64,000 nt of DNA, from NCBI RefSeq assembly GCF_021728295.1, contig NZ_JAKJXE010000017.1:43682-107681 (forward strand). Reading direction: 5' to 3'. The position numbers were made by a program, and so were the translations under genes. Below, piece by piece: positions 59,284 through 64,000 of this stretch. The notes below the pieces were generated by a model that was given only the letters and a program-made list of their open reading frames with translations, did no database searches and was not told the origin of the DNA. The stretch's first letter is position 1, and every line of letters starts with the position of its first letter. The DNA is from Pseudomonas petrae (GTDB taxonomy: Bacteria > Pseudomonadota > Gammaproteobacteria > Pseudomonadales > Pseudomonadaceae).

Positions 59284-60648
59284 TCAGATCGGGGCTGCGA
59301 CCTTGGTCGTGACAGGCTCCGCGCGCTCCGCCGGGGTCTGCGCCTTGCACGCCTGGCTCAATGTCAGGGATTTGGTTTCCGGTGCCCAGGCCCAGGAAAT
59401 CATCGCGCCCAAGGCCAGAATTGCCGCCAGAATGCCCATGGTCGGGCTCAACCCCATCCCGGCCACACTCACCGGCAACAGGAAGGTGCTGACCGCCGAG
59501 CCCAGGCGACTCACCGCCGTCGCCAGGCCAATCCCGCTGGCCCGCACTTCGGTCGGAAAGCTCTCGGCCGGGAACACGCCCACCAGGTTGCTTACCGCTG
59601 ACAACACCAGCGTGAACACGCCAAACACCAGCACCATCAGGAAGGCCGCGCTCCCCGGCAACGCCGCCAGCAGGAACAAGGCTACTGCGAGGATGATGAA
59701 CGAATTGATCAGGAACCCTCGGCGCGAGAACTTCACCGTGCACCAGATGCCGATCAATGCGCCGAGGATCAGCAGCAGGTTCAGCATCAATTCAGTGCCA
59801 AAACCCTCTGCCAGGCCCAGCTTCTGCAGAATCGACGGCAGAAAGGTGTAGATCGCAAAATACGGCATCACGATGCAGACGAAGAACAGGCAGTTGAACG
59901 CGGTGCGCTTGCGGTATTCGCGGCTGAACAGCACCGCGTAGCCGGAGCGGGTTTCGGTGGAGCGGGTTTCATCGAGTTCGACATTACCGCCCAGGTGTTT
60001 TTTGACAATCGCCCGAGCTTCGGCGATTCGCCCCTGATTGACCAGCCAGCGCGGTGACTCGGGTGTACCGATCCGCGCGATCAGGATGAACGCTGCCGGA
60101 ATGGCTGAAGAGGCCAGCATCCAGCGCCAGGCGTCATCACCGAGGTTGAGCATCGCGGTGCCGACGAAGGTCGCGGCGACGTAGCCGAACGTCCAGATAA
60201 CGCTGAATGAACCGAGCAACACGCCCCGGTGTTTTTTCGGCGAAAACTCGGCGAGCATCGCGTGACCGACGCTGAAGTCGCCGCCCAGGCCGATACCGAT
60301 CAGCACCCGGCAGAGGAATAGCTGCATCGCGGTCTCGGCATAGAACTGCATGACCGATGCAACGGTGATCAGGACAAAACTGACCAGGAAGATTTTCTGC
60401 CGCCCGACCTTGTCGGAAATCCAGCCGAAGAACAGGCTGCCAACAAACAGGCCAATCAGTGCCGAAGCGCCGATCAGGCCTTGCCAAAAGGCATCGAGGT
60501 GCATCTGCGGGCTGAGCAATGTGAAAGCAATTCCGATCAGGCCCAGGATGTAGCCGTCGGTGAAATGCGCGCCGAAAGTGAGACCGGCAATTTTAATGTG
60601 GAAGCGCCCAATGGGCAGGTCATCGATCTTGATCGATTGAGCGGACAT
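59284..60648 (-). CDS. MFS sugar-porter-type transporter
   Basis: The 454-residue carrier has twelve helices and the sugar-porter motifs FGWISDKVGRQKIFL and RVLIGIGLGGDFSVGHAMLA, and PESPRWLVNQGR after helix 6. It imports an organic acid or sugar. It is the last gene of the minus-strand set with fae-like, aldo/keto reductase and aldehyde dehydrogenase genes, separated from the latter by a REP-type hairpin, so its substrate should feed that pathway. Confidence 0.9.
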   Translation of the reverse strand: MSAQSIKIDDLPIGRFHIKIAGLTFGAHFTDGYILGLIGIAFTLLSPQMHLDAFWQGLIGASALIGLFVGSLFFGWISDKVGRQKIFLVSFVLITVASVMQFYAETAMQLFLCRVLIGIGLGGDFSVGHAMLAEFSPKKHRGVLLGSFSVIWTFGYVAATFVGTAMLNLGDDAWRWMLASSAIPAAFILIARIGTPESPRWLVNQGRIAEARAIVKKHLGGNVELDETRSTETRSGYAVLFSREYRKRTAFNCLFFVCIVMPYFAIYTFLPSILQKLGLAEGFGTELMLNLLLILGALIGIWCTVKFSRRGFLINSFIILAVALFLLAALPGSAAFLMVLVFGVFTLVLSAVSNLVGVFPAESFPTEVRASGIGLATAVSRLGSAVSTFLLPVSVAGMGLSPTMGILAAILALGAMISWAWAPETKSLTLSQACKAQTPAERAEPVTTKVAAPI

Positions 60649-60702
60649 GTTCGTCTCCAGTTGTTGTTATTGACGGAGAAATGAAATCGATAGCGCTTGA
60701 AC

Positions 60703-60732
60703 CTGTGGGAGCTGGCTCGCTCGCTCCCACAG
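60703..60732. repeat. REP-type hairpin between MFS and aldehyde dehydrogenase genes
   Basis: CTGTGGGAGC at 60703-60712 pairs perfectly with GCTCCCACAG at 60723-60732 over a ten-base loop. It shares the GTGGGAG core with the repeat at 58153 and lies between two minus-strand genes, where it can limit transcription or stabilise the message. Confidence 0.75.
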
Positions 60733-60748
60733 AAATTGCCGTTGGGGA

Positions 60749-62182
60749 CTAGAGGCCGCCCATCAACAGGTATTTGATCTCCAGGTAGTCTTCCAGGCCG
60801 TACCTGGAGCCTTCGCGCCCCAGGCCCGATTCCTTGATGCCGCCAAACGGCGCGACTTCCGTGGAGATCATGCCTTCGTTGATCCCGACCATGCCGGCTT
60901 CCAGGCCTTCAGCCATGCGCCAGACGCGACCGATGTCGCGGCTGTAGAAGTACGCCGACAACCCGTAGGGCGTGTCATTCGCGCGTTGCAATACGTCGGC
61001 TTCGTCCTTGAAGCGGAAGCACGCGGCTACCGGGCCGAAGGTTTCATCCTGGGCGATCAACATCTCGCTGTTGGCTTCGGTGAGGATGGTCGGTTCGAAG
61101 AACGTGCCGCCGAGTGCATGGCGACGACCGCCGCACAGCAGTTTGGCGCCCTTCTCCAAGGCGTCGCCCACATGCCGTTCAACCTTGGCCAACGCTGCCG
61201 TGTTGATCAGCGGACCTTGCTCGGTTTCACCGTCCAGCGCACTGCCGACGCGCAGGGCGGCGACTGCTTCGGCAAGTTTGCCGGTGAAGACTTCGTAGAC
61301 GCCGTCCTGGATAAAGAAGCGGTTCACGCAGACGCAGGTCTGCCCGGTGTTGCGGAATTTCGAGGCCATGGCGCCTTTGACCGCAGCGTCCAGATCCGCA
61401 TCGTCAAACACAATGAATGGCGCGTTGCCGCCCAGTTCCAGCGACACTTTTTTCAGGGTGTCCGCCGCTTGGCGCATCAGCAATTTGCCGGTGCGGGTGG
61501 AGCCGGTGAACGACAGTTTGCGCACGATACTGGAGGCCTGCAGTGCGCCGCCAATCGCCACCGCGTCACCCGAAACGATGTTGAACACGCCGGCCGGAAT
61601 GCCCGCCTGCTCGGCCAACACCGCCAGGGCGAAGGCTGACAGTGGCGTTTCTTCTGACGGTTTGAGAATCATTGTGCAACCCGCCGCCAGCGCCGGACCG
61701 ACCTTGCGGGTGACCATCGCCAGCGGGAAGTTCCACGGGGTAATCGCCGCGACCACACCGATGGCTTCCTTGACCACGATGATTCGCGCGTCGGCCTTGT
61801 GGCTGGGAATCACGTCGCCATAAGCGCGCTTGGCCTCTTCGGCGAACCACTCCAGAAAACTCGCGGCGTAGACCACTTCACCCATGGCTTCAGCCAACGG
61901 TTTGCCCTGCTCGCGGCTGAGCAAGGTGGCGAGGTCTTTCTGGTTGCTCAGCATCAGTTCGCTCCAGCGCTTGAGGCACTGGCTGCGTTCTTTGGCGGTC
62001 AATTTTCGCCAGGCCGGCAAGGCACGGTTGGCCGCGGCGATGGCGAGGTGGGTTGCTTCGGCGCCGGCCTTTTGCACGTCGGCTATCACATCGCCATTGG
62101 CCGGGTTCAACACCGGATAGGTCGCACCACCGCTCGACCATTGGCCGTCGATGAAATTGCCGTTACGGATCAGCGTGCTCAT
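60749..62182 (-). CDS. Aldehyde dehydrogenase (GabD-like)
   Basis: The 477-residue NAD(P)-dependent enzyme is closest in pattern to succinate-semialdehyde dehydrogenase: AITPWNFPLAMVTRKVGPAL, catalytic E in SLELGGNAPF, catalytic Cys in NTGQTCVCVNRF, and GIKESGLGREGSRYGLEDYL at the end. The start overlaps the aldo/keto reductase stop by four bases, so the two are translated together. Substrate not known; succinate semialdehyde or another small aldehyde. Confidence 0.92.
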   Translation of the reverse strand: MSTLIRNGNFIDGQWSSGGATYPVLNPANGDVIADVQKAGAEATHLAIAAANRALPAWRKLTAKERSQCLKRWSELMLSNQKDLATLLSREQGKPLAEAMGEVVYAASFLEWFAEEAKRAYGDVIPSHKADARIIVVKEAIGVVAAITPWNFPLAMVTRKVGPALAAGCTMILKPSEETPLSAFALAVLAEQAGIPAGVFNIVSGDAVAIGGALQASSIVRKLSFTGSTRTGKLLMRQAADTLKKVSLELGGNAPFIVFDDADLDAAVKGAMASKFRNTGQTCVCVNRFFIQDGVYEVFTGKLAEAVAALRVGSALDGETEQGPLINTAALAKVERHVGDALEKGAKLLCGGRRHALGGTFFEPTILTEANSEMLIAQDETFGPVAACFRFKDEADVLQRANDTPYGLSAYFYSRDIGRVWRMAEGLEAGMVGINEGMISTEVAPFGGIKESGLGREGSRYGLEDYLEIKYLLMGGL

Positions 62183-63213
62183 GCCACAGCCTCAGTCAGG
62201 GTAAAGCGTTCCAGACCCGGGCGGGCCGAGCGCAGGATGCGTTTGCCGGCGGTGTAATCGTTGATCACGTCGCACGGGGTGTAGTTACGTTCCAGTTCCT
62301 GCAGCTCTTCGGCATCAAGTTTGGTCTCCAGCGCCGCCAGGGCACTGTCGAACTGCGCAGTGGTGTCAGCGCCGACCAGCATGCAATCGACGCCCGGATG
62401 GTTGGCGACCCACGCCTGAGCGATCTGCGCATTTGCCACGCCACGGGCACGGGCCACGCGTTGCACCGAACGAGCGATCTCGTACGAAGCGTCGTCGCTG
62501 TACATCTGCTGGGTGAAAAAGTCGGTCTGGTTGCGGGTCGATTGCACGTCGCCGGTCAGCAAGCCGCGAGCCAGCGGGCTGAACACCGAGACACCAAGGC
62601 CCTGATCGCGGCAGAACGGAATCATCTCGCGCTCTTCTTCGCGGTAGGCGCAATTCAATTGCAGCTGCATGTTGATCGGCTTGACCCAGCCACTGCGCTC
62701 GCAGGCCATGAGGATCTTCGCCAGTTGCCCGGTGAGCATGGTCGAAACGCCGATGTATCGAGCCTTGCCGGAACGCACGATGTCGTTCATCGCACTCATG
62801 GTTTCTTCAACCGGGGTATTCAGGTCGAAGTAATGCAGCATGAACACATCAACGTAATCCATGCTCAAGCGCTTCAGCGAGGCGTCGATGCTGTCCATGA
62901 TGTGCTTGCGCGAATGGCCGCTGGCATTGATGCCGTTACGGGTGCCGTAACCGACTTTAGTGGTGATCACAAGGTCGTCGCGACGGGCCAGGCGCTTGAC
63001 GATCCGCCCCACCACTTCCTCACCCACACCGGCGGAATAGAAGTCTGCCAGGTCAATGAAATTCACCCCGTTATCGAGTGCATGGGCAACGATGGGCTCA
63101 CTTTGCTTTTCATCGAAGATCCACGGTTTCCAGTCCGGGGTACCCATGTTCATGGTACCCAGGCACAGGCGGGAGACTTGCAGGCCGGAGTTGCCCAAAC
63201 GAATGTATTGCAT
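62179..63213 (-). CDS. Aldo/keto reductase
   Basis: The 344-residue start at 63213 (MQYIRLGNSGLQVSRLCLGT) is the usual one for the YajO/potassium-channel-beta-like group; a longer frame to 63270 is rejected. The catalytic tetrad is partly visible: D and Y in FIDLADFYSAG, K in ITTKVGYG, H in VFMLHYFD. It acts as an NADPH-dependent reductase or dehydrogenase of a small aldehyde or sugar. It sits 11 bases upstream of the dehydrogenase's coupled start and just after the fae-like gene. Confidence 0.9.
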   Translation of the reverse strand: MQYIRLGNSGLQVSRLCLGTMNMGTPDWKPWIFDEKQSEPIVAHALDNGVNFIDLADFYSAGVGEEVVGRIVKRLARRDDLVITTKVGYGTRNGINASGHSRKHIMDSIDASLKRLSMDYVDVFMLHYFDLNTPVEETMSAMNDIVRSGKARYIGVSTMLTGQLAKILMACERSGWVKPINMQLQLNCAYREEEREMIPFCRDQGLGVSVFSPLARGLLTGDVQSTRNQTDFFTQQMYSDDASYEIARSVQRVARARGVANAQIAQAWVANHPGVDCMLVGADTTAQFDSALAALETKLDAEELQELERNYTPCDVINDYTAGKRILRSARPGLERFTLTEAVA

Positions 63214-63223
63214 GGCGCAGACC

Positions 63224-63736
63224 TCAGGCTTTGGGGGTGTAAAAAGGGTTGCTGATATGCGCCACCACATCCGCCAGCTGCGCGGTTTCCGGCTTGCCCG
63301 TCAGGGCGGCGCGGATGGCGGTGCAGCAGGCGTTGTAGTTGTTCAGGTACACCGCATCGAGATCATCGCAGGCCGGGTTGACCCAGTTGGCCGTCACGAT
63401 TGCCCACTCGTCTTCGGCTTCCGGCGGCAAGGTGCCGTCCAGCAAGGCCTCTAACACAGCCTTGGCAATCCCGGCCTGGGACGCGCCCCAAGTGGCGTTA
63501 CCATGTAAGTCGCTGTTGATCGCAGCTTTGTTGACGTAAAGGGTCATCGGCTTGACCGGGATGTTCGGTTGGGCGATCACCATGAACGGGCAATGCCCCT
63601 GGCTCGGCGACGCCAAGCTGGTGGCAAACGCCTGCCCCGCATGACCGTTACGCGGGCCGATCAGAATGTTGATGTGGGCGGCGTTCACACCTGGGCCTTC
63701 GAAACCTTCACCGATGTAGAGGTCAAGTTCTTTCAT
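63224..63736 (-). CDS. Formaldehyde-activating enzyme (Fae) homologue
   Basis: The 170-residue protein matches Fae of methylotrophs along its length: VNAAHINILIGPRNG with the catalytic histidine (H21), VIAQPNIPVKPMTLYVNK, and NNYNACCTAIRAALTGKPE. Fae condenses formaldehyde with tetrahydromethanopterin, a cofactor Pseudomonas is not known to make, so the role here must differ or use another acceptor. It is the first gene of the operon with an aldo/keto reductase, an aldehyde dehydrogenase and an MFS carrier. The substrate may release formaldehyde or another reactive aldehyde. Confidence 0.85.
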   Translation of the reverse strand: MKELDLYIGEGFEGPGVNAAHINILIGPRNGHAGQAFATSLASPSQGHCPFMVIAQPNIPVKPMTLYVNKAAINSDLHGNATWGASQAGIAKAVLEALLDGTLPPEAEDEWAIVTANWVNPACDDLDAVYLNNYNACCTAIRAALTGKPETAQLADVVAHISNPFYTPKA

Positions 63737-64000
63737 TGGGGGGTACTCTTGGATTTATTTTGGGCGATCAGACGTGCACGCGGATCACGAAGATCGCGGG
63801 ACAGACATCGGGATGTCGGAGAGCGCAGCGATGGGCTGGCGTGGACTTGACAGTGAGGATCAGTCATTTTGCAAACGCTCTTTTTGTTGTTGATGAGCTG
63901 TGTTTGCGTTTTTTTAACACTGAGGGTTGGCGGGGCTGTAACCAATAAAAATCATGGGGGTATGAGTTCAAATCATATCCGGGCAGGCTCGCAGACCACA
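63737..64000. other. Region upstream of the Fae homologue, no gene seen
   Basis: No supported gene. The stretch includes an AT-rich segment around 63870-63910 likely to hold the promoter of the minus-strand operon. No clear sigma-54 site or terminator was recognised. Confidence 0.4.

Noticed and set aside
1..64000. CRISPR arrays, tRNA or rRNA genes, transposases, prophage
   Set aside because: No regularly spaced repeats, cloverleaf-like genes, transposase motifs or phage structural genes were recognised on either strand.

Overview
The window is a GC-rich bacterial chromosome segment that reads as Pseudomonas, most likely the fluorescens/syringae side of the genus. The grounds are the gene families and neighbourhoods, many GcvA-type LysR regulators, GTGGGAG-type intergenic palindromes and sigma-54 promoters. 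No rRNA, tRNA, CRISPR array, insertion sequence or prophage was seen. It is a mosaic of transport/catabolic operons, each with its own regulator, plus the end of a type VI secretion (T6SS) locus.

Layout. 1-6284: T6SS sheath and baseplate genes tssA-B-C-E-F on the minus strand (tssF runs off the left edge), divergent from hcp. The tssA-hcp gap carries three copies of one 18-bp palindrome and a sigma-54-type promoter. 6463-12282: small gene, EamA exporter, three LysR regulators, an SDR, an F420-reductase-like protein and a DUF2314 remnant. 12470-20538: an amide locus with a possible sigma-54 promoter, a leader ending in an intrinsic terminator, AmiC-like sensor, AmiR-like ANTAR antiterminator, Dpp-type permeases, binding protein, FmdA amidase and a fused two-domain ATPase. 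20555-27669: cytochrome b561 divergent from a seven-gene operon (T_hemolysin-family protein, AMP-dependent ligase, haem-oxygenase-like di-iron enzyme, SDR, TPR protein, response regulator, kinase), with two PmrA/QseB-like boxes in between.

27797-36442: a 2881-residue cyclic beta-1,2-glucan synthase, followed by a Crp/Fnr remnant. 36811-39458: DUF1275 protein, DmeR-DmeF cobalt/nickel defence, two small conserved genes. 39566-46450: LysR, AldA-like dehydrogenase, MFS, enolase-superfamily dehydratase and GMC oxidoreductase, probably sugar-acid catabolism. 46865-58122: MFS carrier, a LysR gene broken by an in-frame TGA, then an Fe(II)/2-oxoglutarate oxygenase of HalD/BesD type, M24 peptidase, second Dpp-type importer and porin. 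58350-63736: LysR facing an operon of a formaldehyde-activating-enzyme homologue, aldo/keto reductase, aldehyde dehydrogenase and MFS carrier.

The best candidates for undescribed biology are the seven-gene lipid-like pathway with its own two-component system, the amide importer/amidase locus apparently under AmiCR antitermination, and the oxygenase-M24-importer locus. All calls rest on reading the sequence and on recalled family knowledge; no database search was run.
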